NCBI RefSeq assembly: GCF_002252585.1
Contig: NZ_NQLD01000002.1
DNA length: 64,000 bases
Strand: one strand, 5' to 3'
Source: Methanocatella intestini
Lineage (GTDB): Archaea; Methanobacteriota; Methanobacteria; Methanobacteriales; Methanobacteriaceae
In this document: positions 1-9,633 of the stretch, piece by piece
Position numbering within the stretch: position 1 is the first letter of the stretch
Layout: each line of letters starts with the position of its first letter
Translations under genes and position numbers: made by a program
The notes under the pieces: generated by a model
What the model was told of the DNA's origin: nothing
What the model saw: the letters and a program-made list of their open reading frames with translations, nothing else
Databases searched by the model: none

Positions 1-109
1 TGATGAAAATGGTGTTGCTTCATTAGCTATGAGATTAATGAGTGGAAAATACATTATTACATCTTACTGGAATGATTTCCAAACAGGAAACACAATAATA
101 ATATCTTAA
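1..109 (+). CDS. 3' end of an adhesin-like protein (partial)
   Basis: Only the last 35 codons are inside the window, read from base 2 to the TAA at 107-109. The peptide has the pattern DENGVASLAMRLMSGKY followed by a short strand. This is the same core seen in the Ig-like modules of the adhesin-like genes at 15.9, 23.4 and 56.4 kb (D-x-x-G-x-A-x-L-x-x-x-L-x-x-G-x-Y). The parent protein is therefore probably another exported surface protein ending in such a module. Everything upstream lies outside the window, so length, signal peptide and any other domains are unknown. A hairpin terminator follows directly. Confidence 0.7.
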   Translation, partial: DENGVASLAMRLMSGKYIITSYWNDFQTGNTIIIS

Positions 110-112
110 TTT

Positions 113-149
113 GGGAGATTTTAATTAATCTCTCTTTTTTCTTTTTTTT
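113..149 (+). terminator. Hairpin terminator after the adhesin 3' end
   Basis: GGGAGATT at 113-120 pairs with AATCTCTC at 127-134 (8 bp, one G-T pair, 6-nt loop) and is followed by a T-rich run to about 149. It separates the upstream adhesin gene from hef. Confidence 0.7.
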
Positions 150-218
150 AACAAGTTCTTTACTTTAAAATTAAATTACACTACTTTTTGATTAGTTTTC
201 ACATGCTCTTATTAAACA

Positions 219-226
219 TTTATAAA
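219..226 (+). promoter_or_regulatory. TATA box of hef
   Basis: TTTATAAA lies 23-30 bp upstream of the hef ATG. Archaeal transcription starts about 22-27 bp downstream of the TATA box, so the mRNA would begin at or just before the start codon. No GGTGAT-type site precedes the ATG. hef is therefore probably translated from a leaderless or very short-leader mRNA. Confidence 0.5.
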
Positions 227-248
227 CATTCAGTTACTATGTTCTATC

Positions 249-2567
249 ATGGCACATTATATTGACCACCCATTAATAAAATCCGATTCTATCGAAGCTA
301 GGTTATATCAACAGGTTTTAGCTGCCGATGTGTTAAAGAAAGGAAATACGATGATTGTTGCACCTACGGCATTAGGTAAAACTATAGTAGCTACTTTAGT
401 AGCAGCAGATAGATTGGATAAAGTTAAAAACTCTAAAATATTAGTATTGGCTCCAAGTAAACCATTAGCTATACAGCACGAGTCTACTTTTAAGGAATTT
501 TTAACTGTCCCCTGTTCATCAATTACAGGTGCTGTTAAAACTGATGAAAGAGTTAAAAGATGGGAAGAATCTCAAATAATCTGTGCAACTCCGCAAACTG
601 TTGAATCTGACTTGTTGAAAGGAAGATATTCTCTAAAAGATGTATCTTTAGTTGTTTTTGATGAGTGTCATCACGGTGTTGGATCTTATTCTTATGTATA
701 TTTGGCTTCAAGATATGTTAAAGAATCTAAATTTAACCTGATTTTAGGACTGACTGCTTCTCCAGGTTCTGATAAAGAAAAAATAAAAGAAGTTTGTGAT
801 AATTTATATGTTCAAAATATTGTAGTTAAAACTGAAGAGGATTATGATGTAAGGCCTTATTTTAATCCGGTTGCAATCGATTGGGTTAGGGTTAAAATGA
901 GTTCTGGATTGGAAAAAATTAAAAAACATGTTGATAAAGCTCTTAAAGTTCGTCTTAAAGGTCTTAAGAATATGGGAATTATTAGAACAGTTTCTGTTAA
1001 CAAAACAGATATATTGAGAGCAAGAGGAAGAGTTCAAAGTGCAATTGCAAGAACTGTAAATCCTAAAAAGGAATGTTTCCAGGCTATTTCAATTTTGAGT
1101 GCAGTTATCAATATACAGCATTCTCAGGAACTTATTGAAACACAGGGAGTAGTTACATTTAACAAATATGTAGCTAGATTACGTAAAAAGAAAACAAAAG
1201 CTGCCAAATCATTAATTCAGGATCCTAATTTTGGCAAGGCTATTTATCTTGCAAGAGAAGCTGAAAAACATGGTTTGGAACATCCTAAACTTAAAAAAGT
1301 AACTGATATCATTAAAAAAGAATTGGGGCAAAATGGTCAAACCAAATTGCAGTCTGAGAGGTATGTTAAAGATGCTGACCAGAAATCTTCAAAAATAATG
1401 GTTTTCACTCAGTATAGGGATTCTCTTGAAATGATTCATCAGAAACTTGAAAAAGAAGGAATTAAATCTGCCAAGTTCTTTGGTCAGGCTTCAAGAGATG
1501 GTGAAAAGGGATTAACTCAAAAGGAACAAAAAGAAATCATTAAAGCCTTTAAAATTGGTGAATATGATGTACTTCTCTCAACAAGTGTAGCTGAAGAGGG
1601 AATTGATATTCCTGCTGTTGATTTGGTTATTCTTTATGAACCTGTTCCTTCTGAAGTTAGAATGATTCAAAGGAGAGGAAGAACAGGCCGTAAACGCTCA
1701 GGTCGTGTAAAAGTTCTTATTACAAATGGAACCAGAGATGAAGGTTATTACTGGGCTTCAATTAATAAGGAACGCAGAATGAAACGTCAGTTAATTGATC
1801 CTGAGGTATTGGAAGAGTTGAATTCCAATGCTATTGAAAGGATGGAAAATGAAAAAAGAGTAAAAGTTTTAGATCCTGCTCCCAAAAAGGAAGAACTTCC
1901 GGTTGTTTTTGCAGATACTCGTGAAGGTAATTCAAAGGTCATACGTCATTTGTCTGAAATGGAAATTGATGTTAAAGTTCAGGCAATGGCTGTTGGTGAT
2001 TATCAGGTAAGTGATGAAGTTGTTATAGAACGTAAAACAGCTAAAGACTTTGTTGATTCAATTGTTGATAAAAGACTCTTTAAACAGGCAAGGTCTTTAA
2101 TGGAGGAATTTAAACGTCCTTTAATTATTCTTGAAGGAGATGATTTGTACAATGGTATGATTAATCCGAATGCAATTAGAGGTTCAATAGCTTCAATAGC
2201 TCTGGACTTTGGAATCAGTATTATACCAACAAGAAACGCTCAGGATACTGCAGCTATGATTAAAAGAATAGCTATCAGAGAGCAAAGTGGTGAAAAAACA
2301 CCAATTCAGATAAGAACTGATAAAAAACCTGTTAACTTGTGGGAACAGCAGCTGTTTATAATAGAATCCCTTCCAAATATAGGTCCGGTTAATGCTAAAA
2401 ACTTATTGGAGCATTTTGGAACAGTAGCTAATATTATTAATGCTTCTGAAAGTCAGCTTCAGGAAGTTGAAGGTATCGGTAAAAAAACTGCAACCAATAT
2501 TCGAAAAGTAGTTGATTCCAAGTATTTATATTTCCAAAATGAAATTAAAGAAAAAAAATTATTGTAG
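249..2567 (+). CDS. hef: Hef: SF2 DNA helicase fused to XPF-type nuclease
   Basis: The 772-residue length and domain order match archaeal Hef, which processes stalled replication forks and branched DNA. The N-terminal SF2 helicase has a Walker A variant APTALGKT (38-45) and a DECH box (138-141). The helicase C domain contains the QRRGRTGR motif near residue 478. The XPF/Mus81-type nuclease domain has the signature ERKxxxD with E594, R595, K596 and D600. A tandem helix-hairpin-helix region (about 700-772) closes the protein and normally serves in dimerisation and DNA binding. All key residues of both enzymatic domains are present, so the protein should be active. The gene stands alone, transcribed away from an adhesin terminator and converging on the antiporter gene. 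Identification is firm. Confidence 0.96.
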   Translation: MAHYIDHPLIKSDSIEARLYQQVLAADVLKKGNTMIVAPTALGKTIVATLVAADRLDKVKNSKILVLAPSKPLAIQHESTFKEFLTVPCSSITGAVKTDERVKRWEESQIICATPQTVESDLLKGRYSLKDVSLVVFDECHHGVGSYSYVYLASRYVKESKFNLILGLTASPGSDKEKIKEVCDNLYVQNIVVKTEEDYDVRPYFNPVAIDWVRVKMSSGLEKIKKHVDKALKVRLKGLKNMGIIRTVSVNKTDILRARGRVQSAIARTVNPKKECFQAISILSAVINIQHSQELIETQGVVTFNKYVARLRKKKTKAAKSLIQDPNFGKAIYLAREAEKHGLEHPKLKKVTDIIKKELGQNGQTKLQSERYVKDADQKSSKIMVFTQYRDSLEMIHQKLEKEGIKSAKFFGQASRDGEKGLTQKEQKEIIKAFKIGEYDVLLSTSVAEEGIDIPAVDLVILYEPVPSEVRMIQRRGRTGRKRSGRVKVLITNGTRDEGYYWASINKERRMKRQLIDPEVLEELNSNAIERMENEKRVKVLDPAPKKEELPVVFADTREGNSKVIRHLSEMEIDVKVQAMAVGDYQVSDEVVIERKTAKDFVDSIVDKRLFKQARSLMEEFKRPLIILEGDDLYNGMINPNAIRGSIASIALDFGISIIPTRNAQDTAAMIKRIAIREQSGEKTPIQIRTDKKPVNLWEQQLFIIESLPNIGPVNAKNLLEHFGTVANIINASESQLQEVEGIGKKTATNIRKVVDSKYLYFQNEIKEKKLL

Positions 2568-2590
2568 GAAAACTGAAGGTAATTTAACCA

Positions 2591-3723
2591 TCAATCTCCC
2601 AAATCTTCACTATGTACCGGAGTATAATATTTTTCAGCTACAAATGTAGGTAAAATAGCACTTAATACGAGTATTCCAGTTATTACACTATATTCTGTCT
2701 GATTGATTAATGCATTATTTAGTCCGAATACTGCAGCAACAAGCCCAAAGGTTAAACCGGTACTCATCATCATTGTAACATAGTTATAGTTTTGTTTTAA
2801 AAAGATTTTGCTTGGATAATAAACTCCAATGTATTTGCTTAGTTGACGTAATACAAATAATGTTAAAAAGATTCCAAAACAGCTATATATTAAAGGTATG
2901 GAAACTTTCATTCCTCCAATTATGAAAAATATTGGAGTTATAATAGCAAATGCAACGGTTTTGAATCTGGATTTAACTTCTCCTTTTTGAGTGTTTTTAA
3001 AGTGATCGGAAAGTATTACTCCCAATATAAATGCAGGTAATATGGCTTGTCCGCCACCAAGACTTCCAAAGAATATAAATCCTAAAAGTAAGACAAAAAC
3101 ATATTTTATTTCCAGTTCTCCTATTTTATTTTTAAATAATGGATTTTCGAAAAATAAATCAGATTTATAATAAGCCATTACAAGAACTGCTAAAGACACT
3201 ACATAAAATAATAATGTATAAATGTCAAATTTTGTAAATAAAACACTTAAAGCTATTGCAGTACATATGTCTGTTATAAATGTTGCAACCATTATTAATT
3301 TTCCGATTTGTATTTAAATAGTCCTTTTTGAGTTAAAACGGAATAAACAACTGCAATACTTGTTTCAGATAATGCGGTACTTGTTAATAGCGCAGGATTT
3401 AATTCCCATCCTATAATGTAATAAGTTACTAAAAACACGATTACGAAAGGAATTAGAAATGATAAAAATCCTATTGTAAAACTTTCTTTAAAATTATCTT
3501 TCATTAAGTCAACATCAATTTCGACTCCAGCTAGAAATGTAAGCAATATTCCTCCAAAACTAGCTATATAAATCATCCAAGATTCGCTGTGGAAGAATCC
3601 CAGATTTCCTATTATTACTCCTACTGCAATTTCAACTACTGTTACACTAATTCCAGTTTTAATAGAAATTACACTAGCTAGAAGTATTATTATCCCTAAA
3701 ATTAATGGAAATACATCAGCCAT
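2591..3723 (-). pseudogene. Kef-type Na+(K+)/H+ antiporter, split by one missing base
   Basis: Two adjacent frames on the minus strand make one CPA2-family monovalent cation/proton antiporter membrane domain. The 5' part (3723 down to 3295, 142 aa) starts behind a strong AGGAGGAT site and has about four membrane segments, ending in the family motif ALSETSIAVVYSVL. The 3' part (3292 down to 2591, 233 aa) resumes with FITDICTAIAL and about seven more segments. At the join the first frame reads K-S-E-N-stop, while the other frame reads G-K-L-I-M-V-A-T. One added base near 3302, for example an extra G in TCGG, would give a continuous 377-residue protein of normal size for a Kef/NapA protein lacking a TrkA-N domain. 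This may be a sequencing error rather than a real loss of function. The carried ion cannot be told from sequence. Confidence 0.8.
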
Positions 3724-3855
3724 TAAATTATCCTCCTAAGTATTTTTTATATAACATAGGAGTTATCAGCAATTTTTGCGGTTTGAAAATAAGTTTCTGG
3801 TGAACCCCATCACCAAGTTATTATTTTAAATATTTTATTATTTAAAACTTTCATC

Positions 3856-4365
3856 ATGATTTATACAACTTGCTATGATTCTCCTTTGGGAAAATTAACA
3901 TTAGCTAGCAAAAACAATAAACTGATTGGTTTGTGGATTGAAGGTCAGAAACATTTTTTTGGAAATTTTAAAGATAAAACAGGGGAAAATAATGATTTAA
4001 CTATTTTTAAAAAAACTGAAAAGTGGCTGGATAGCTATTTTAGAGGGGGAAATCCTTCAGTTAAAAATTTGGATTTAAATCTGCAGGGAACTGAGTTCAG
4101 ATTAAAAGTCTGGAATTTGCTTAAAGAAATTCCTTATGGTGAAGTTGTTAGCTATGGGGATATTGCAAAAAAGATAAGTTCTGATATGTCTTCTCAGGCA
4201 GTTGGCGGTGCTGTAGGTCATAATCCTATTTCTATTATTGTTCCATGTCATAGAGTTGTTGGTTTTAACGGCAAATTAACCGGTTATGCTGGCGGTTTGG
4301 AAAATAAGATTAAATTATTGAAATTGGAAGGTGTAAAAATAAGGGATTTAAAAGTTATTTTTTAA
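3856..4365 (+). CDS. ogt: Methylated-DNA--protein-cysteine methyltransferase
   Basis: This is a suicide DNA repair protein that moves the methyl group of O6-methylguanine to its own cysteine. The 169-residue protein has the invariant PCHRVV active-site motif with acceptor Cys131. Upstream is the IPYGEVVSYGDIA segment of the helix-turn-helix that inserts into the minor groove, and the usual G-Y-A-G-G-L loop follows. The N-terminal ribonuclease-H-like half is present. The start is the first ATG behind an AT-rich promoter, with no clear ribosome binding site. The last 18 bases overlap the convergent gene at 4348. This overlap makes an antisense effect possible, but nothing else supports one. Confidence 0.93.
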   Translation: MIYTTCYDSPLGKLTLASKNNKLIGLWIEGQKHFFGNFKDKTGENNDLTIFKKTEKWLDSYFRGGNPSVKNLDLNLQGTEFRLKVWNLLKEIPYGEVVSYGDIAKKISSDMSSQAVGGAVGHNPISIIVPCHRVVGFNGKLTGYAGGLENKIKLLKLEGVKIRDLKVIF

Positions 4366-5094
4366 ATAATCATAACTTTTTTTAACCCAATCCTTCTCAT
4401 TTACTTCTATGATGTAGGTACCATTATACTTTTTATCTTCAAAATTAGAGATGATACTTTTTAAATCAATAGAGCCATCACCTAATGCATAGTGTGAGTC
4501 ATCATCACCATTATTATCATGGGCATGTATGTGTTTAATGGAATCAAAGTACATATCCTCCGGTCCATATCCTGCATGATTTGCATGACCTATATCTAAA
4601 GTCATAGACATGTCCAGGGAAGTGACCAGTTCATTTAATTCATAGGGATTTGAGTACATGTAGCCTTCAAAGGTAGGCATATTTTCAATAGCTGCATTTA
4701 CACCTAATTCTTTTCCATATTCTCCAATTTCTTCAATAGACTGTTTATTCAATTCAAAAATTTTATCTTCAAAGTCTCTGCCTAAAAAGGGGATAGATCC
4801 AGGATGAACAACAACAGTTTCAGCATCAATTTCATTTGCAAGGTCAATGGATTTTTTAATTTCAGCTATTGAAGCCTGTCTGATGTTTTCAGTTAATGAT
4901 GCTATGTTCAAATTGATAATAGGAGAATGGACAGTATATTTTAAATTGTAATTCTCAAAGATATCTGTATCTAAATCCTGATTTGGATACTGATGCAATA
5001 TCTCTGCATAATCCAGTCCTAATTCCTCAAAATATTCTAAATTTGTTCCTATATCATCTTTAAATCCTGATAATGTTGATGCACCTATTTTCAT
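4348..5094 (-). CDS. Sugar phosphate isomerase/epimerase-like TIM barrel protein
   Basis: This 248-residue protein belongs to the AP endonuclease family 2/xylose isomerase-like TIM barrel superfamily. Strand-end motifs carry metal ligands: YTVHSP with His in strand 3, VVVHPGS, IENMP with Glu, LDIGHAN with Asp and His, HIHAHDN, and a late E in IIEVNE. The HxH and Glu pattern indicates a divalent-metal site as in EndoIV or sugar isomerases. The substrate cannot be assigned. It is the last gene of a minus-strand operon after the PIN/KH ATPase, 9 bases downstream. It overlaps the 3' end of ogt. A role in sugar metabolism or abasic-site repair are both open. Confidence 0.8.
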   Translation of the reverse strand: MKIGASTLSGFKDDIGTNLEYFEELGLDYAEILHQYPNQDLDTDIFENYNLKYTVHSPIINLNIASLTENIRQASIAEIKKSIDLANEIDAETVVVHPGSIPFLGRDFEDKIFELNKQSIEEIGEYGKELGVNAAIENMPTFEGYMYSNPYELNELVTSLDMSMTLDIGHANHAGYGPEDMYFDSIKHIHAHDNNGDDDSHYALGDGSIDLKSIISNFEDKKYNGTYIIEVNEKDWVKKSYDYLKNNF

Positions 5095-5103
5095 TTATTT
5101 CAC

Positions 5104-6954
5104 CTATTTTTTAACTGCAGTTATCTCTAAACCCATTTCTATGGCATCGAGCAATAGGTCAGATAATTCGATGCCTCTTTTTATTTTAATTTCTCCTTTT
5201 CTGCTTGTTGTAGCTGTAAGCAAATATTCTCCTCCAACAAAAATATCAAAGTTTTGTGTACCATTGACTTTTCCCAAATCTAAAATCAGCTGTTTTTTAG
5301 TGTGGATAATATCCACTTCAAATTTTTCACCGCGGGCCAGATGTCCTGGAGTGTTTTCAAGAATTTCAACACCTAAACTTATTCCAATATCCTTTTCAAT
5401 CTCAGCTATTCTTTTCCCGTTTTTACCGATGATTTTTGGAATATACTTTTCATTAATGTAGATATTTGCCCTTTCAGGAGAAATTATTTCTACTCCTACT
5501 TTGGATTTCGGAATTAATCTTTTAATTTTTCTAAGGATTTGCTGTTCAGCTAGCCTGTCTACAGCAGATTTGGAAGTAGATGAATCTCCTGAAGAATTGT
5601 TAACTAAATCAAGGTCCATTACAATTGTCTGCTCACCGTAGGTGTAGATTTCATTTTTAAGCTCTCCAGTTTCAAAATCACGAATTTCAATAACTGGTCT
5701 GGCTAAATCTGCTTCCTTCATACCTGACGGAACTTTAACAGTCATTTTTGTTTCAAATACTTCTTTAATATCTCCATCTTCAATGTAAATGCTGGTGTCT
5801 ACTACTGAAGTAATTATTCCAAGTTCCACTCTTGATGAAATCCTCTGTATAGCATCTATTGGTCTTGTAGCATGAACTACTCCAATCATTCCAACTCCTG
5901 CCATTCTCATATCTGCAAATATGTTAAAATCGCTGTTTTTTCTAAGTTCGTCATAAATTGTGTAGTCCGGTCTGACAAGCAATAAAACATCAGCAGTATT
6001 TTCCATACTTCCTTCTAAAGGAGCATATTGTGTAATTTCTGCTGGAAGTTGCAGATCTCTTGGAGATTCCATTGTTTTTACAATTTTATTTAAATCTTCA
6101 GCATAATATTTAGCTAGTGCCTGAACAAATGTACTTTTACCTGCTCCTGGAGAACCTGAAATAAGTATTCCTTCAGCGCTTTTGCTTATCCTTTCCATCA
6201 GCTTTTCAGAGATGTTGTATTCCTCCAGACTAACATTAGCTACCGGTCTGACTGCGGTTATTTCAAAAGCTTCTGAAAATGGAGGTTTGGCCATTGAAAT
6301 TCTGTATTCTCTGGATTGGATAACTGTTGATCCGTCTTTGTCTGATTCCAGATAGCTTTTTGGATCGCTTCTGCTTTTTTCAAGGATTTCATTATAGATA
6401 TCTAACATGTCAGAGTATGTGTAAGCTTTGTCTCCAATTTTTACAAATTCCACATGTCCAGGTTTTCCTTTTTTAGCCATTGGAACAACATTTTCTTTTA
6501 AATGAACAGACATTGTGTCGTCGTCAAATAATTTTTCAATAGACAGTTCTGCATGTTTATATTCCTGTTTGAAGTAGTAAACAGAAATTCCCTGAGCTTT
6601 TGCAGTTTCAGCCTGAACTTTATCGTTTGTAACTAATGTTCCAAATTCACTTCTGGCTAAATCTCTGATTAAGCTGTCAATTTCTCCGCTTTTGGCATAT
6701 CTGATGTCATAATTAGTCGGACGTTTTCCTTTAAAGGTAATAGCTAACTCGCCATTGTCTTGAGCTTCCTGTAATTTCTGAAGTTCTTTTAAACCATTTA
6801 TTCCTTCATTTCTATTTGCATTTGCCTGATGTTCAAGTTCACAAACAACAGCTTCAGGAACAATAATTTCAGGATAATCCAAATCCTCTTTAGCTATTAT
6901 TTTACTTATAGCTCCTTCTATTACAGCACTTGTATCTGGTATTATTGTTTTCAT
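5104..6954 (-). CDS. PIN domain-VirB11-like ATPase-KH domain protein
   Basis: This 616-residue archaeal protein has three parts. The N-terminal PIN nuclease fold begins IPDTSAVIEG with acidic Asp7. The central ATPase resembles type II/IV secretion VirB11-like enzymes, with Walker A GSPGAGKST near residue 266. The C-terminal KH RNA-binding domain (about 485-545) has the GKNGKRI loop. Its substrate is unknown; an RNA-processing role is an inference from PIN plus KH. The start chosen is the ATG at 6954-6952, one base after the hisI stop. The frame also has upstream Met codons up to 6969, which would overlap hisI by 14 bases. The gene is co-directional with hisS and hisI, so it likely shares their transcript. 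Confidence 0.88.
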   Translation of the reverse strand: MKTIIPDTSAVIEGAISKIIAKEDLDYPEIIVPEAVVCELEHQANANRNEGINGLKELQKLQEAQDNGELAITFKGKRPTNYDIRYAKSGEIDSLIRDLARSEFGTLVTNDKVQAETAKAQGISVYYFKQEYKHAELSIEKLFDDDTMSVHLKENVVPMAKKGKPGHVEFVKIGDKAYTYSDMLDIYNEILEKSRSDPKSYLESDKDGSTVIQSREYRISMAKPPFSEAFEITAVRPVANVSLEEYNISEKLMERISKSAEGILISGSPGAGKSTFVQALAKYYAEDLNKIVKTMESPRDLQLPAEITQYAPLEGSMENTADVLLLVRPDYTIYDELRKNSDFNIFADMRMAGVGMIGVVHATRPIDAIQRISSRVELGIITSVVDTSIYIEDGDIKEVFETKMTVKVPSGMKEADLARPVIEIRDFETGELKNEIYTYGEQTIVMDLDLVNNSSGDSSTSKSAVDRLAEQQILRKIKRLIPKSKVGVEIISPERANIYINEKYIPKIIGKNGKRIAEIEKDIGISLGVEILENTPGHLARGEKFEVDIIHTKKQLILDLGKVNGTQNFDIFVGGEYLLTATTSRKGEIKIKRGIELSDLLLDAIEMGLEITAVKK

Positions 6955-6955
6955 T

Positions 6956-7354
6956 TTAATACACATCATCGGGATTGAAAACTTTTTCTAAAATTGTTTC
7001 AAGTTCCTCTTCTTTTATGTTTTCAATATTTTTAGTGTTTAATTTTCTAAAAAAACATGAAAAGTAGCCTTCATGGCATGCAGCTCCGTTCTGTTTGACT
7101 TTCAAAACAACTGCATCCATATCACAGTCAACAAGTATTTCTTTAACTTCCTGAGTATGACCTGAACTTTCACCTTTCAGCCATTGGGAATTGCGGGAAG
7201 TACTCCAGTAATGGGCTTTTCCAGTTTTAACTGTTTTTTGAAGGGCTTCTTTATTCATATTGGCCACCATCAGTATTTGCCCAGTTTTCCAATCTTGGGC
7301 AATAGCTGTAATGACTTTTTGACCATTTATTTCATGTCTAAAATTAATTTCCAT
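6956..7354 (-). CDS. hisI: Phosphoribosyl-AMP cyclohydrolase
   Basis: HisI opens the purine ring of phosphoribosyl-AMP in step 3 of histidine synthesis. The 132-residue protein has the family blocks TGKAHYWSTSRNSQWLKGE, DCDMDAVVLKV and the zinc-binding Cys pattern GAACHEGYFSCF. It is the single-domain archaeal form without a HisE fusion. It starts 3 bases after the hisS stop and is followed after 1 base by the PIN/KH gene. Pairing with hisS (histidyl-tRNA synthetase) links histidine supply and charging in one operon. Confidence 0.95.
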   Translation of the reverse strand: MEINFRHEINGQKVITAIAQDWKTGQILMVANMNKEALQKTVKTGKAHYWSTSRNSQWLKGESSGHTQEVKEILVDCDMDAVVLKVKQNGAACHEGYFSCFFRKLNTKNIENIKEEELETILEKVFNPDDVY

Positions 7355-7357
7355 TGT

Positions 7358-8653
7358 TCATACACCTTTAATATATTCCACTATATTGTCAAGGTCTACT
7401 AATTCCTGGTTACCGCTTTCCATATTTTTAATGGTAATCTGATTGTTTTCCAGGTCTTTAGCTCCAATAATAGCTACCTGTTTTACTTTGATTTTATTTG
7501 CATGGTTCATTATTTTCTTGAATTTTTTGCCGTTTAAATCAACATCACAGGCTATTCCTGCAGACCTTAAAGTTTGGGTTATTTCATAAGCTTTAAGTCT
7601 TACATCATCAGAAATTGGAGCTATGTAAATGTCAATAGGGCATGGAAGTTCTTCCGGTGTTGCAAGTTCTTCAATTGCATTCATCAATCTGTCAAAACCA
7701 AATGCAAAACCTGTGGAAACTACTTCTTCACCACCAAATATTTTAATTAAACTGTATGTTCCTCCTCCACAGACCTGCTTTTGAGCTCCGAGAGATGGAA
7801 TATAAACTTCAAATACAATTCCGGTATAATAGTCAAGTCCTCTGGCTACACCTAAGTTTAAAGTGTAATTTTCCATTTTAAAACTGGCAAGTGTATCAAT
7901 TAACTCTTCAAACTCATTTAAAGCATCATGTGATTCAGGGTATGGTGCAACTAACTCTTCAATGTCTTTAATAATGGATTTGTCTCCAACCAAATCAATT
8001 AATTTAAATAAAACATTGTTTAACTCCTCATTGTCGATAATAGGATTTTCACCAGTTAATGATTCTTTTAGAAGGTCTTTATCTCCTTTATCAATAACAA
8101 CCATAACTTCTCTTTGGGTAGATGTATCTATGTTGAAATGTTTGAATAATCCGCGGATAATCCCTAAATGATTTATATTAACATCTGCACCAGGAATTCC
8201 AAGTTTTTCAATGGATTCTGAACACATTGCAATAACTTCAGCTTCTCCCTGCGGTGATTTTGCTCCGATTAATTCACAGCCAAATTGCCAGAATTGTCTG
8301 AATCTTCCTTTTTGCGGTCTTTCATATCTGAAACAGCTGCCGTAATAATAAAGTTTGATAGGTTTTGATGCAGTTTTTTGAAGTTCATTTAAGTATAATC
8401 TAGCTACTGGAGCAGTAATTTCAGGTCTTAAAGTTAATTCTCTATCGGATTTGTCTTTGAAATTGTATAATTGGTCTACAATTTCCTCTCCAGATTTTGT
8501 TGTAAATAATTTTAATTCTTCAAATAAAGGTGTTTTAATTTCTTGATAAGCATAATTTTCAAATACATTGCGCAATATGTTTTCTGCTTTTTTTCTCTCT
8601 CTCATTTCATCAAAAAGAAAATCTCTAGTTCCTCTAGGTCTTGTAAATTCCAT
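7358..8653 (-). CDS. hisS: Histidine--tRNA ligase
   Basis: This class II aminoacyl-tRNA synthetase charges tRNA-His. The 431 residues contain class II motif 1 around P-R-G-T-R-D-F near the N-terminus, motif 2 as FRYERPQKGRFRQFWQFG, the histidine-specific blocks GLDYYTG and the GGGTYS segment, and motif 3 near FGFDRL. An anticodon-binding domain follows (about 340-431). Length is typical. It is the first gene of the operon hisS-hisI-PIN/KH ATPase-TIM barrel protein, preceded by about 118 bases of AT-rich promoter sequence. Confidence 0.95.
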   Translation of the reverse strand: MEFTRPRGTRDFLFDEMRERKKAENILRNVFENYAYQEIKTPLFEELKLFTTKSGEEIVDQLYNFKDKSDRELTLRPEITAPVARLYLNELQKTASKPIKLYYYGSCFRYERPQKGRFRQFWQFGCELIGAKSPQGEAEVIAMCSESIEKLGIPGADVNINHLGIIRGLFKHFNIDTSTQREVMVVIDKGDKDLLKESLTGENPIIDNEELNNVLFKLIDLVGDKSIIKDIEELVAPYPESHDALNEFEELIDTLASFKMENYTLNLGVARGLDYYTGIVFEVYIPSLGAQKQVCGGGTYSLIKIFGGEEVVSTGFAFGFDRLMNAIEELATPEELPCPIDIYIAPISDDVRLKAYEITQTLRSAGIACDVDLNGKKFKKIMNHANKIKVKQVAIIGAKDLENNQITIKNMESGNQELVDLDNIVEYIKGV

Positions 8654-8771
8654 AATTGCCCTCCATTATTTTATCAATAATTTTATAATATTATAGATTT
8701 TATTATTTAATATATTTATAAGTGGTAGTTAATAAATTAAGAAAACAAGATTAAATAAATAAATTGGGAGT

Positions 8772-9578
8772 TTAAGTAAGGCTTTTTACCTTCTTAAACC
8801 CTTTATAAATGTATAAAATTAACAAAACAGCAGATACTACTGAAATAATCAATGTTGGAATTATCCAGGGAAATTCTAACATTATCATATCAATATATGT
8901 TGATTCTAAGAGAGTTACAACTAAATTATTGATGAAATGGACAGTTATTGGAATTAGAATATTGTCTGTTTTCAGATATAAAATACACATACAGATTCCA
9001 AATAAGAATGCACTTATCATTCCTCCAAATTCATGGCCAATTCCAAATAAAAATGAAGAAACTAAAATAGCGGGAATAATTCCGATTCTTAGTTTTAACC
9101 GATTAAGCAGTACGCCTCTAAAAACTAGCTCTTCAACAAGAGGTGCAAGAATAATTGTTCCAAGAGCATCTATAAAAAATGCAACTGGTGTAAGGCTAGT
9201 ATAATCAAATTCAAATCCTGTTTCCCAGGTAGGGTCTAGAAATCCGATTATAATATCTAAACCGGAAAACAATGCAAGGAAAAGCATTGCAAAAAACAGG
9301 TTTATTAAAAATACATAAATGATTTCTTTTTGATTTTCAGTTTCAAAAACTTTATGGATATTTGAATTTAATCCATGAGTACCTTTCAGAGCATAAATAA
9401 AGAATATTAATATTAAAAATGTAATTACAACAAAATATAATTCATCAGAATCATAAATGGCTGGAAATATTTCACTTAAAATTACTCCAAGGATTATAGC
9501 TGCTATTCCTGCAACTACCAACTCTCTAAGTTTTACTGATTTTAATCTTTCATTGAAATTAGTGATATTAAAATCCAT
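8772..9578 (-). CDS. CPBP family intramembrane metalloprotease
   Basis: The 268-residue multi-span membrane protein has the four CPBP (CAAX protease/bacteriocin-processing) motifs. These are the Glu pair E149-E150 followed by F-R-G (R154), the motif FGIGHEFGG with His182, the F-G-x-C-M-C-I-L-Y-x-K-T-D-N-I-L segment, and HFINN near residue 223. About seven hydrophobic segments are visible. Family members act as prenyl-protein endoproteases or in bacteriocin self-immunity; the substrate here is unknown. A paralogue with nearly identical catalytic blocks lies at 48328. The gene has its own promoter region and is transcribed away from aroE. Confidence 0.88.
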   Translation of the reverse strand: MDFNITNFNERLKSVKLRELVVAGIAAIILGVILSEIFPAIYDSDELYFVVITFLILIFFIYALKGTHGLNSNIHKVFETENQKEIIYVFLINLFFAMLFLALFSGLDIIIGFLDPTWETGFEFDYTSLTPVAFFIDALGTIILAPLVEELVFRGVLLNRLKLRIGIIPAILVSSFLFGIGHEFGGMISAFLFGICMCILYLKTDNILIPITVHFINNLVVTLLESTYIDMIMLEFPWIIPTLIISVVSAVLLILYIYKGFKKVKSLT

Positions 9579-9633
9579 AATTAAATATCTGTAAAAAGAA
9601 ATATTTATACAATTAAATAAATATCACTAGTAT

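Noticed and set aside
5141..5461. Open frame antisense to the PIN/KH ATPase gene
   Set aside because: It is a shadow of a well-supported gene, without ribosome binding site or recognisable protein. The same applies to other long antisense frames such as 8809-9204, 13236-13580, 19101-19415, 43720-43986 and 57708-58019.
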